The notes under the pieces were generated by a model. It was not told the origin of the DNA, did no database searches, and saw only the letters and a program-made list of their open reading frames with translations. Positions 1-6,758 of a stretch of 19,176 nucleotides of DNA are shown in pieces (position 1 is the stretch's first letter; every line of letters begins with the position of its first letter). The translations under genes were made by a program, and so were the position numbers. Source of the DNA: Gammaproteobacteria bacterium (GTDB lineage: Bacteria > Pseudomonadota > Gammaproteobacteria > Pseudomonadales > Halomonadaceae); NCBI GenBank assembly GCA_023485185.1, contig JAMCZP010000167.1, positions 1-19,176 of the forward strand, in the 5' to 3' direction.

Positions 1-10
1 CCCTGCATAA

Positions 11-427
11 ATGACGCCTATTGAGCGAATTGGTGTTGAGCGACGGGTGCTGACAGCTGGTGAGAATAAAGCCTTTTTAGACCCCTTCCAGCCTATGGAT
101 GAAGCGTCGGAAGATTTTTGGCAGAGCGTGCTTGATCAAACGCACCGTCAGTTTGTGGATGATGTGCGTGCTGGGCGTGGCGAGCGGCTAAGTGATAGCC
201 CGGATATTTTTTCAGGGCTTGTCTGGAGCGGGGAGCAGAGCGTTGCATTGGGGTTGGTGGATCAACTCGGTAGCCTTGAGCAAGTGGCGCGCGCCCAAGT
301 GGGCGGTACTCACTGGGAAGACTACACGCCCAACCTTGATCCTTTTGAGCGTTTGACCCGGCGTTTTACCCAGGTCGTTGCTGAGGTATTGGGCGTTGAC
401 GCGCCCAATACGCCGCTACGCTTTTAG
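11..427 (+). CDS. sppA: Signal peptide peptidase SppA (S49 family), C-terminal part
   Basis: This is the C-terminal 138 residues of an SppA/protease IV type serine peptidase, a membrane-anchored enzyme that degrades cleaved signal peptides. The segment TAGENKAFLDPF matches the region that carries the general-base lysine of short SppA proteins (K199 in Bacillus subtilis SppA), here K20. The later FSGLVWSGEQSVALGLVDQLGS is the typical end of the S49 domain. The nucleophilic serine should lie about 50 residues further upstream and is outside the window. The family is normally 320-350 residues long. Oddly, the codon immediately before the ATG at position 11 is TAA (8-10) in the same frame, so the domain cannot read through from upstream as written. 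Either the gene carries a nonsense mutation or a frameshift, or the first bases are an assembly edge. Family assignment is firm; whether the gene is intact is uncertain. Confidence 0.75.
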   Translation: MTPIERIGVERRVLTAGENKAFLDPFQPMDEASEDFWQSVLDQTHRQFVDDVRAGRGERLSDSPDIFSGLVWSGEQSVALGLVDQLGSLEQVARAQVGGTHWEDYTPNLDPFERLTRRFTQVVAEVLGVDAPNTPLRF

Positions 428-451
428 GGTCAGTCGTTCCGTTTTAAAAGC

Positions 452-1072
452 TTAACTGGCGCCAAGCGGGTCGAGTCCTGCTTGGCGCAGCATGTCGCAC
501 AGTGCAATTAGTGGTAATCCGATGAGCGCATTAGGGTCGCGGCCTTCCAGTTTTTCAAACAGCGCAATACCTAATCCCTCCATACGAAAGCTTCCGGCGC
601 TATCAAGCGGCTGCTCTTTCGCGACATAGTTTTCGATCTCTTGGCTGCTCAGAGTGCGAAACACCACCTCAAATGGCTCGACGTGGACTTGGTGACGTTG
701 GCTGCGAGTATCCAGTAAAGCTAAACCCGTCAGGAAAGTGACACGCTGACCGGAAAAACGTGACAGGTTGGCGCAAGCCTTTTCAATAGTATGAGGTTTG
801 CCAAGTATGTCGCCTTCGAATACCGCGACCTGGTCAGAACCTATAATACAGTGGTGAGGGAAGTATGGCGCGACAGCGTTGGCTTTGCTTAGTGCCAGCC
901 GATGTACCAACGCTTGAGGAGTTTCACCTGCGTGAGGGGTTTCATCAATATCCGGAGAGTGGCACTGATAGGGCAGTTGAAGGCGATCTAGCAGTTGGCG
1001 CCGCCAGCGTGAGCTTGAGGCAAGCACCAGAGGGGGCGTCGTCGATGCTTCTTTCATGGGGGAGGTGGGCAC
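452..1072 (-). CDS. yceF: Maf family nucleotide pyrophosphatase YceF (m7GTP pyrophosphatase)
   Basis: This gene encodes a cytoplasmic house-cleaning enzyme of the Maf/HAM1 family. The YceF branch hydrolyses 7-methyl-GTP to the monophosphate and pyrophosphate. Visible motifs are the N-terminal LVLASSSRWRRQLL substrate loop, DETP, IIGSDQV with the catalytic aspartate (about D80), TGLAL, the AGSFRMEGLG stretch and LEGRDPNALIGLPL near the end. All closely match E. coli YceF rather than YhdE. I place the start at a GTG (1070-1072, minus strand) because GGAGA lies 7 bases upstream, giving 206 residues. An ATG five codons further in (1055-1057) is the alternative and has no clear ribosome binding site. 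The gene is convergent with sppA (24-bp gap) and divergent from yceD, the usual position of yceF beside the rpmF-fab cluster. Confidence 0.93.
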   Translation of the reverse strand: MPTSPMKEASTTPPLVLASSSRWRRQLLDRLQLPYQCHSPDIDETPHAGETPQALVHRLALSKANAVAPYFPHHCIIGSDQVAVFEGDILGKPHTIEKACANLSRFSGQRVTFLTGLALLDTRSQRHQVHVEPFEVVFRTLSSQEIENYVAKEQPLDSAGSFRMEGLGIALFEKLEGRDPNALIGLPLIALCDMLRQAGLDPLGAS

Positions 1073-1183
1073 AAAAAAATCTCCAGGCGGCAAGTGATTA
1101 AGTTGACCAAGCCAGTGTTGAACTTATGAAAAACAAGGAAGCAGAGTGTAGCGAAAGCAGGCAAGAGTGCCTATAGAGGTTAT

Positions 1184-1219
1184 TTGTTAAGGCTTAAGTG
1201 GTTTTTTATTAAGGCTTAA
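1184..1219 (+). promoter_or_regulatory. Candidate sigma-70 promoter of the yceD-rpmF-plsX-fab run
   Basis: TTGTTA (1184-1189) and TATTAA (1207-1212) are separated by exactly 17 bases, a good sigma-70 match, with a predicted start of transcription near 1219. It lies in the divergent gap between yceF and yceD. The -35 and the -10/start regions are each overlapped by a copy of the same 11-bp element, described separately. This is prediction from consensus only. Confidence 0.55.
1187..1219 (+). repeat. Direct repeat of the palindromic element TTAAGGCTTAA
   Basis: TTAAGGCTTAA occurs at 1187-1197 and again at 1209-1219, 22 bp apart (about two helical turns). Each copy is itself a near-perfect palindrome (TTAAG-G-CTTAA). 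The copies overlap the putative -35 end and the -10/start site of the yceD promoter, which is how repressor operators are often arranged. I do not recognise the element as a known FabR or FadR site. Confidence 0.6.
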
Positions 1220-1302
1220 AAAGCGAGTTGATTGAGGAAAGTATGAAGAATTGTGCTGACGGCTTTGACACCAGCAGGGGGAGTGCCTATCATTGCGCGC
1301 CT

Positions 1303-1833
1303 ATGTTGACCTCACAACTCCCCAGTCGGGTTGAGCCTTATAAGCTTGCAGCCCGCCACGAACGAATCGAAGGCTTGGTAGCGCTTGATAAGCTGCCGCG
1401 TCTTGCCGAAGAAGCGGGCACCCAAACCGGCGACTGTTATGTCGTCTTAGAGTTTGGTGTCGATGCTCAAGGTCGTCGTGAAATTCGTGGCCACTTGCAA
1501 GCGTCGTTGGCGCTTGCCTGTAGACGCTGCCTGGTGCCGCTGCCTCAAGAGGTTAGCAGTGACTTCTTGCTTGGAATGGTCACTGATGAAGCCTTAGCGG
1601 CCGAGTTGCCTGCTAGTCATGAACCAGTGCTGGTGGAAAAGGAACAGCTGGATCTGCTCACGGTGGTTGAGGATGAATTAATTCTCAGCTTGCCTCAGGT
1701 GGTCTATCACGATGAAGCCGAATGTCATGTCTCGGCGGAGCAGCTGGTCAGCAAAACAGAAGGCGCGGCGCCGGAAGAAACGCCAGCGACGAATCCATTC
1801 GCGGTGCTGAATGTCTTAAAAGGCAAAAAATAG
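1303..1833 (+). CDS. yceD: YceD/DUF177 family protein (23S rRNA accumulation)
   Basis: This gene encodes a small cytoplasmic protein of the DUF177 family. The family is almost always next to rpmF, and YceD is reported to be needed for normal accumulation of 23S rRNA. The 176-residue product shows the family hallmarks: a Cys pair in ACRRC (C73, C76), the VEDELILSLP block (about 122-131), a further Cys in AECHVS (C141), and the C-terminal NPFAVLNVLKGKK. I chose the ATG at 1303 because it makes the N-terminus collinear with E. coli YceD (LP at residues 6-7, acidic residue plus P at 11-12). However, an in-frame ATG at 1243 has a better Shine-Dalgarno (GAGG, 1234-1237) just downstream of the predicted transcription start. 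It would add 20 residues not typical of the family, so the start is open. Confidence 0.9.
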   Translation: MLTSQLPSRVEPYKLAARHERIEGLVALDKLPRLAEEAGTQTGDCYVVLEFGVDAQGRREIRGHLQASLALACRRCLVPLPQEVSSDFLLGMVTDEALAAELPASHEPVLVEKEQLDLLTVVEDELILSLPQVVYHDEAECHVSAEQLVSKTEGAAPEETPATNPFAVLNVLKGKK

Positions 1834-1868
1834 CACCCTTTACCCTAAATACCTTGGAGTAAACACCC

Positions 1869-2039
1869 ATGGCAGTTCAACAGAACCGTAAAACTCGTTC
1901 CAAGCGCGGCATGCGTCGTAGCCACGATGCGCTGACCGCTCCGACCCTGTCTCAGGACAAAGAAACCGGTACGACTCACCTACGTCACCACGTTTCCCCG
2001 GACGGTTTCTACCGCGGGCGCAAAGTAGTTGAGGTATAA
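1869..2039 (+). CDS. rpmF: 50S ribosomal protein L32
   Basis: This gene encodes ribosomal protein L32, 56 residues (57 in E. coli), a component of the large subunit near the peptidyl-transferase region. The N-terminus [20 protein letters not shown] is diagnostic, followed by an L-T-x-P-T-L-S segment and the basic tail [10 protein letters not shown]. It has no Cys pairs, so it is the zinc-free form. TGGAG (1855-1859) lies nine bases before the ATG. It sits 35 bp after yceD and 43 bp before plsX, the standard yceD-rpmF-plsX order that couples ribosome and lipid synthesis. A hairpin spans its stop codon. Confidence 0.97.
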   Translation: MAVQQNRKTRSKRGMRRSHDALTAPTLSQDKETGTTHLRHHVSPDGFYRGRKVVEV

Positions 2040-2050
2040 GCCTCAACTGC
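2025..2050 (+). other. Intercistronic hairpin over the rpmF stop codon
   Basis: AGTTGAGG (2027-2034) pairs perfectly with CCTCAACT (2041-2048), extended outward by one wobble and one GC pair, with a six-base loop containing the rpmF stop codon. No T-run follows, so it is not a classical terminator. It could protect or define the 3' end of a processed rpmF message or modulate read-through to plsX. Function is inferred. Confidence 0.5.
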
Positions 2051-2082
2051 GTTACTAAGCGGCTAAACGGACTCGGTGCGGT

Positions 2083-3094
2083 ATGCGCCTAGCGATTGAT
2101 GTTATGGGGGGTGACCAAGGCCCTCGTGCTATTATCGCAGGCTCCGCTAGGGCAGTGGTGGAACACCCCAGCCTTGAACTGATTCTGTTTGGCCCGCGTC
2201 AGCAGATTCTTGCTGAGCTTTCACGCTTGCCGCAGCCTCTGGCTGCGGCAACGTCACGTTTGGTGGCCTATGATGCGCCAAGTAGCGTTGCTGCGGATGC
2301 AACGGCAGCCTGGGCATTGCGTAGAGGTCAGGCGACTAGCATGGCGTGCATGCTGCGTAGCGTGGCACAGGGAGACGCTGTGGCAGGTGTGAGCGCTGGC
2401 AATACAGCGGCGTTGGTGGGTATGGCCAGGCGTGAGCTGGGAATGATTGAGGGTATTTCTCGTCCGGCGATTAGTACTGCTATTCCAGCGCGCCAAGGTC
2501 AGCGCTGCTACTTGCTTGATTTAGGCGCTGATGGGAGCGGCGATGGCGCAGTGTGTTGATGGCACGCGTGTGCCGCGTGTTGCGTTGCTTAATGTCGGTG
2601 CGGAAGCAACGAAAGGCAGTGCCAGTGTCCGTGAGGCTGATCGTCAACTGCGCGACTATTCAGATGGAAATGCATTTAGTTACCGCGGCTACGCCGAAGG
2701 TGGGGATCTATTTAAAGGTCAGCTCGACGTAGTGGTATGTGATGGCTTTGTAGGAAACGCTGTGCTTAAAGCAAGCGAAGGTTTGACGAGTATGCTGGTC
2801 GAGCGTGTACAAATGGCGTTTGAATCGCGCCTAAGCGGTCGTTTGGCAAGTCTACTGGCCAGGCCTGTGTTAAAGCGGTTAAAGCAAGAGCTTGATCCTG
2901 TGCGCTATAATGGGGCCAGTTTATTGGGGTTGCGCGGAATCGTAGTGAAAAGCCACGGCAGTACCCATGCTGATGGGTTTTACTACGCTATTCAGCGCGC
3001 TCTCAAGGAAGTCGAGCATAACTTACCTGCGCGGATCGCAGGCCGCTGGCAAGCACCAGCTGTACAAAGTGGTGGTTCTGTCAGCCATGATTAG
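2083..3094 (+). pseudogene. plsX: plsX, phosphate acyltransferase, disrupted by an internal deletion and frameshift
   Basis: PlsX converts acyl-ACP plus phosphate to acyl-phosphate, which PlsY uses to make lysophosphatidic acid. Two reading frames together cover the family. 2083-2559 encodes MRLAIDVMGGDQGPRAII through the AGNTAALVGMAR and LLDLGA blocks, then runs into TGA. The second frame begins around 2529 with LMGAAMAQ and continues through [24 protein letters not shown] and [19 protein letters not shown] to the stop at 3092-3094. Compared with E. coli PlsX, about 13 residues after LDLGA (the conserved NVD region) are missing, and the frame changes by one at the same point, position about 2529. 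A deletion of roughly 41 bp would explain both changes. There is no slippery sequence to suggest programmed frameshifting. No other copy is visible in the window. If real, phospholipid synthesis must rely on PlsB or a second acyltransferase; an assembly error is the main alternative. Confidence 0.85.
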
Positions 3095-3201
3095 ATAATA
3101 AATAGTTATTTTTTTGCGGATTATAGGTGGCATCAGGATGTGCCAATAATCTCGCCTATCGCTCATATGAGCAAATGCCTACAAGAGCAAAGGTGAACGA
3201 C

Positions 3202-4161
3202 ATGTCTCAACCCCTTGCCCTCATTTTTCCCGGGCAAGGCTCTCAGCAGCTTGGAATGCTGCGAGAGCTGGCCGAGCGCTATAGTGTTGTGGGAACGACA
3301 TTTGAGGAAGCGTCAGATGCTTTAGGCTACGACTTGTGGAAAGTCGTCCAAGAAGGGCCTGAAGCATCGCTTAATGCAACTGCGTGCACCCAGCCTGCAC
3401 TACTCTCGGCAAGCGTCGCCATTTGGCGCGTATGGCAGGAGTTGGAAGGGCCGAGGCCTAGTGTGATGGCTGGCCATAGCTTGGGCGAATACAGTGCTAT
3501 GGTGTGTGCAGGTGTTATGGGCTTTGCCGAAGGTGTCAATTTGGTGCGCCTGCGCGGCGAGGCCATGCAGGAAGCGGTGCCTGCCGGTGAAGGTGGGATG
3601 GCCGCTATTCTGGGTTTGGCGGATGATGCGGTTGAAGCAGCCTGTGAAAAGGCGGCGCAGGGCGATGTGGTTTCTGCAGTCAACTACAATTCTCCTGGTC
3701 AGGTCGTTGTGGCGGGTTCCAAGGCGGCTGTTGAACGAGCTATCGTCGCTTGCCAAGAAGCCGGTGCAAAGCGCGCTATGGCGCTGCCTGTTTCAGTCCC
3801 TTCGCACTGTGCATTAATGCGTCCCGCCGCTGAGCGTTTGGCGGCTGCTATGCAGGCAATTGAGCTTCGTGCCCCACGCTATACGGTTATTCAGAATGTT
3901 GATGCGAAGGCCCATACTGATATTGATACCCTACGTACACGCTTAATTGAACAGCTCTATCAGCCCGTGCGCTGGAGTGCGTGCGTGGAGGCAGTGGCGG
4001 CTCAGGGTGTAAATGTATTTATTGAATGTGGGCCTGGGAAGGTGCTGACAGGCCTCAATAAGCGTATCGTGAAGGGCAGCAAGGGGCTGGCGGTGAATGA
4101 TCCTGACAGTCTTAATGCCGCGCTGGAGCTAGCGCGTGAAACGTTGACTGGCAAGGCATGA
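3202..4161 (+). CDS. fabD: Malonyl-CoA:ACP transacylase FabD
   Basis: FabD transfers malonyl groups from CoA to acyl carrier protein, supplying the elongation substrate for type II fatty-acid synthesis in the cytoplasm. The 319-residue product has the N-terminal FPGQGSQ, the nucleophile elbow GHSLGEYSA with S93, R118 in LVRLRGE that binds the malonyl carboxylate, and the catalytic H202 in VSVPSHCALM. These are the equivalents of S92, R117 and H201 in E. coli. The start ATG at 3202 is preceded by AGGTGA and gives the conserved MSQPLALIFPGQGSQ beginning. The frame is open upstream but that extension is not family-like. The gene follows plsX after 107 bp of AT-rich leader. fabH, which lies between plsX and fabD in E. 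coli, is absent. Confidence 0.97.
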   Translation: MSQPLALIFPGQGSQQLGMLRELAERYSVVGTTFEEASDALGYDLWKVVQEGPEASLNATACTQPALLSASVAIWRVWQELEGPRPSVMAGHSLGEYSAMVCAGVMGFAEGVNLVRLRGEAMQEAVPAGEGGMAAILGLADDAVEAACEKAAQGDVVSAVNYNSPGQVVVAGSKAAVERAIVACQEAGAKRAMALPVSVPSHCALMRPAAERLAAAMQAIELRAPRYTVIQNVDAKAHTDIDTLRTRLIEQLYQPVRWSACVEAVAAQGVNVFIECGPGKVLTGLNKRIVKGSKGLAVNDPDSLNAALELARETLTGKA

Positions 4162-4219
4162 TTATAGGTGGTTGTCTTTCACTATCCTTGCTTGAATACA
4201 CGGTTAAAGGCAGAACGTT

Positions 4220-4963
4220 ATGACTCAAGAACGTAGAGTGGCATTGGTAACAGGTGCTAGTCGTGGTATTGGCCAGGCCATTGCTCGCGAGTTAGGCCGC
4301 CAAGGTCGTATTGTGATTGGTACGGCGACAAGCGAAGCGGGCGCTGCAAAAATTGATGCCGATCTTAAAGAGAACGGTGTTGAGGGCGCTGGTTTATGTC
4401 TTAATGTGACCGACCAGGCCAGTATCGATGACGTGTTGAAAAGTATCACCGAGCGCTTCGGTGCGCCGACTATTTTGGTTAACAATGCCGGTATCACGCG
4501 TGATAATTTGCTGATGCGCATGAAAGAAGATGAGTGGGATTCCGTTATGGATACCAATTTAAAGTCTGTCTATCGTGTGAGCAAGGCATGTTTGCGTGGT
4601 ATGACTAAGGCGCGCTTTGGGCGTATCGTGTCGATTAGTTCTGTAGTGGCAACCATGGGCAACCTGGGCCAAACTAATTACGCTGCGGCAAAAGCAGGCA
4701 TGGAAGGCTTTAGCCGAGCATTGGCACGTGAGGTCTCTTCGCGAGCTATAACAGTCAATGCGGTAGCGCCGGGCTTTATCGCTACCGATATGACTCAAGG
4801 GCTACCAGAAGCGCAGCATGAAATGTTGCTTAAGCAAATTCCGCTGGCCCGTTTAGGGGCACCGGAAGAGATCGCGGCCGCAGTCGGGTTTTTAACCAGT
4901 GATGCAGCTGGATACATCACTGGTGAGACGCTCCACGTGAACGGCGGCATGAATATGCGTTGA
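4220..4963 (+). CDS. fabG: 3-oxoacyl-ACP reductase FabG
   Basis: FabG is the NADPH-dependent short-chain dehydrogenase that reduces beta-ketoacyl-ACP in each elongation cycle. The 247-residue length is typical. The Rossmann glycine motif TGASRGIG is at residues 11-18, NNAG at 88-91, N113, and the catalytic S141-Y154-K158 in [18 protein letters not shown]. The C-terminus [17 protein letters not shown] is the classic FabG ending, close to E. coli FabG. The gene lies 58 bp after fabD and 124 bp before acpP, inside the fab cluster. Confidence 0.97.
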   Translation: MTQERRVALVTGASRGIGQAIARELGRQGRIVIGTATSEAGAAKIDADLKENGVEGAGLCLNVTDQASIDDVLKSITERFGAPTILVNNAGITRDNLLMRMKEDEWDSVMDTNLKSVYRVSKACLRGMTKARFGRIVSISSVVATMGNLGQTNYAAAKAGMEGFSRALAREVSSRAITVNAVAPGFIATDMTQGLPEAQHEMLLKQIPLARLGAPEEIAAAVGFLTSDAAGYITGETLHVNGGMNMR

Positions 4964-4981
4964 TGGCCTTGGGTTTGGCGG

Positions 4982-5033
4982 TTGCGTCGACCTAAGGGCG
5001 TCTATAAACTACCCCGCAGCTTTTGGCTTGCGG
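4982..5033 (+). promoter_or_regulatory. Possible acpP promoter and leader hairpin
   Basis: The 124-bp fabG-acpP gap contains a TATAAA (5003-5008) with TTGCGT (4982-4987) upstream, though the 15-bp spacing is short. A leader hairpin follows (CCGCAGC 5014-5020 with GCTTGCGG 5026-5033, one bulge, loop TTTTG). acpP usually needs its own strong transcription, which makes an internal promoter plausible. The match is weak. Confidence 0.3.
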
Positions 5034-5087
5034 TTTCCAAATAGCTGGTTATCAAAAACGGCTAATGTGAACGACTGGAGTACGTTG

Positions 5088-5321
5088 ATGAGTACTATTG
5101 AAGAGCGCGTGAAGAAAGTTGTAGCAGAGCGCCTGAACGTTAAAGAAGAAGACATCCAGAACAGCTCTTCTTTTACAGAAGATCTGGGTGCGGACTCGCT
5201 CGACACTGTTGAGTTGGTAATGGCTTTGGAAGAGGAATTTGATACAGAAATTCCTGATGAAGAAGCTGAGAAGATCACCACGGTTCAAGAAGCCATCGAT
5301 TACGTGAACGCCCACCAGTAA
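5088..5321 (+). CDS. acpP: Acyl carrier protein
   Basis: AcpP is the small acidic carrier that holds growing acyl chains on a 4'-phosphopantetheine arm. The 77-residue product begins [16 protein letters not shown]. It carries the attachment site [11 protein letters not shown] with S37, then the acidic helix [21 protein letters not shown] that docks partner enzymes. TGGAG lies about eight bases before the ATG at 5088. A longer in-frame start upstream would add about 20 residues foreign to ACPs and is rejected. It is placed between fabG and fabF as in most gammaproteobacteria and is followed by a strong intrinsic terminator. Confidence 0.98.
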   Translation: MSTIEERVKKVVAERLNVKEEDIQNSSSFTEDLGADSLDTVELVMALEEEFDTEIPDEEAEKITTVQEAIDYVNAHQ

Positions 5322-5373
5322 GGGCTGATTCGATGCATCGAACCAAGGTGGGGTGCTAGTCACCCGCCTTAAG

Positions 5374-5401
5374 AGCCGCCCTTTCCTAGGGCGGCTTTTT
5401 T
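5374..5401 (+). terminator. Rho-independent terminator after acpP
   Basis: AGCCGCCCT (5374-5382) and AGGGCGGCT (5388-5396) form a perfect nine-pair GC-rich stem with a five-base loop, followed by six Ts (5396-5401). It lies 53 bp after the acpP stop and 113 bp before fabF. It should end most acpP transcripts and limit read-through into fabF, consistent with acpP being needed in much larger amounts. Confidence 0.88.
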
Positions 5402-5416
5402 GCTTTGCTGCCACAA

Positions 5417-5445
5417 TGCTTATAACGTTCAATCTCCGTTATACT
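5417..5445 (+). promoter_or_regulatory. Possible fabF promoter
   Basis: TATACT (5440-5445) is a good -10 element just downstream of the acpP terminator. The corresponding -35 (TGCTTA, 5417-5422) is poor. A promoter is expected here because the terminator would otherwise isolate fabF and the genes after it. Weak sequence support. Confidence 0.35.
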
Positions 5446-5513
5446 GTTGACCAAATTTAAGCAGCAGATGACCCAAGTGGGTCGCGTCACCATGGATGCC
5501 TGGAGGAAAGCAG

Positions 5514-6752
5514 ATGGCACGGAAAAGGGTAGTGGTAACTGGGTTAGGCCTGGTGACCCCAGTGGGCAATAAAGTTGATGAGTCGTGGGCAAATATTGTT
5601 GCAGGCCAAAGCGGCATTACGGCGATTGAACATTTTGACACCAGCGGCTTCAATACGCGCTTTGGTGGTTCGATTAAAAACTTTGATATCAGCCCCTATT
5701 TGAAACCAAAAGATGCCCGCAAGATGGATCTATTTATTCAATACGGGATGGCTGCGGGTGCCCAAGCGATAGAAGATTCCGGTATTGAATGTACCGAAGA
5801 GAATGCAGACCGCATCGGTGTGGCTATTGGCTCAGGCATTGGTGGATTACCTATGATTGAGCATAACCACAATGCGCTGAATAAAGGCGGTGCACGGAAG
5901 GTGTCACCTTTCTTTGTACCTGGCTCTATTATCAATATGATTTCAGGCAATATGGCCATTCAGCATGGCTTCAGAGGGCCCAATATTGCGATTACGACCG
6001 CCTGTACGTCGGGTACTCACAACATCGGCTACAGCGCGCGCACGATTGCCTATGGCGACGCTGATGTGATGATCTGTGGCGGTGCTGAGATGGCCACTAC
6101 CCCACTGGGCTTGGGAGGCTTTTCGGCAGCACGCGCGCTCTCTACCCGCAATGATGACCCGCAGGCCGCAAGTCGTCCATGGGATGTAGACCGTGACGGT
6201 TTCGTTTTATCCGACGGTGCTGGCATTTTGGTGCTTGAAGAGTATGAGCATGCAAAAGCCCGTGGCGCTAACATCTATGCGGAATTAGTAGGGTTCGGCA
6301 TGAGTGATGATGCCTTCCATATGACCTCGCCCCCAGAAGATGGGCGTGGTGCAGCGCTCTCTATGCGCAATGCGATTAAAGATGCCCAGATAGAGGCGTC
6401 TGATGTGCATTATATCAATGCCCACGGAACCTCAACGGCAGCAGGTGATTTAGCCGAAAGCCGTGCTATTGAAAGCGTGCTGGGTGACGCTGCCAATAGT
6501 GTCGCGGTAAGTTCTACTAAGTCGATGATTGGTCATCTATTGGGTGCAGCGGGCGCGGTTGAAGCGGTATTTTGCATCTTGGCGATTCGCGATCAAGTAG
6601 CGCCACCGACGATTAACCTGGACAACCCCCAGGAAGGCTGCAACCTAGATTATGTGCCGCACACGGCGCGTGATATGCGCATTGAGATGGCACTTTCTAA
6701 CTCGTTCGGCTTTGGCGGTACTAACGGTTCGCTGCTGTTTAAAAAGATCTAG
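5514..6752 (+). CDS. fabF: 3-oxoacyl-ACP synthase II FabF
   Basis: FabF (KAS II) condenses malonyl-ACP with acyl-ACP, and in E. coli is the enzyme that makes cis-vaccenate chain lengths in a temperature-dependent way. The 412-residue protein starts [19 protein letters not shown]. It has the catalytic C164 in [14 protein letters not shown]304 in [13 protein letters not shown]336 and H341 in [14 protein letters not shown], and the terminal [12 protein letters not shown] loop. These match C163, H303, K335 and H340 of E. coli FabF. GGAGGAA directly before the ATG at 5514 fixes the start; an ATG six codons earlier lacks this spacing. The next gene, pabC, begins 6 bp after its stop, so they are probably co-transcribed. 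Confidence 0.97.
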   Translation: MARKRVVVTGLGLVTPVGNKVDESWANIVAGQSGITAIEHFDTSGFNTRFGGSIKNFDISPYLKPKDARKMDLFIQYGMAAGAQAIEDSGIECTEENADRIGVAIGSGIGGLPMIEHNHNALNKGGARKVSPFFVPGSIINMISGNMAIQHGFRGPNIAITTACTSGTHNIGYSARTIAYGDADVMICGGAEMATTPLGLGGFSAARALSTRNDDPQAASRPWDVDRDGFVLSDGAGILVLEEYEHAKARGANIYAELVGFGMSDDAFHMTSPPEDGRGAALSMRNAIKDAQIEASDVHYINAHGTSTAAGDLAESRAIESVLGDAANSVAVSSTKSMIGHLLGAAGAVEAVFCILAIRDQVAPPTINLDNPQEGCNLDYVPHTARDMRIEMALSNSFGFGGTNGSLLFKKI

Positions 6753-6758
6753 TCGCAG

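Noticed and set aside
865..1101. Plus-strand open frame overlapping yceF
   Set aside because: It lies fully opposite a well-conserved gene and has no recognisable product or Shine-Dalgarno.
2254..2496. Antisense and alternative-frame openings inside plsX
   Set aside because: The plsX family blocks are read in the plus-strand frame throughout; the other frames give compositionally odd, unrecognisable proteins.
2529..2559. Programmed ribosomal frameshifting in plsX
   Set aside because: No slippery heptamer or downstream structure is evident at the junction, and about 13 conserved residues are missing, which frameshifting cannot restore.
3161..3172. Perfect 12-bp palindrome GCTCATATGAGC in the fabD leader
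   Set aside because: Four or five such palindromes are expected by chance in 19 kb, and there is no partner site or promoter alignment to support an operator.
3119..4171. 12-bp sequence GATTATAGGTGG found before both fabD (3119-3130) and fabG (4160-4171)
   Set aside because: About ten random 12-mer repeats are expected in a window this long, and the second copy overlaps the fabD stop codon; the gap location is suggestive but not enough.
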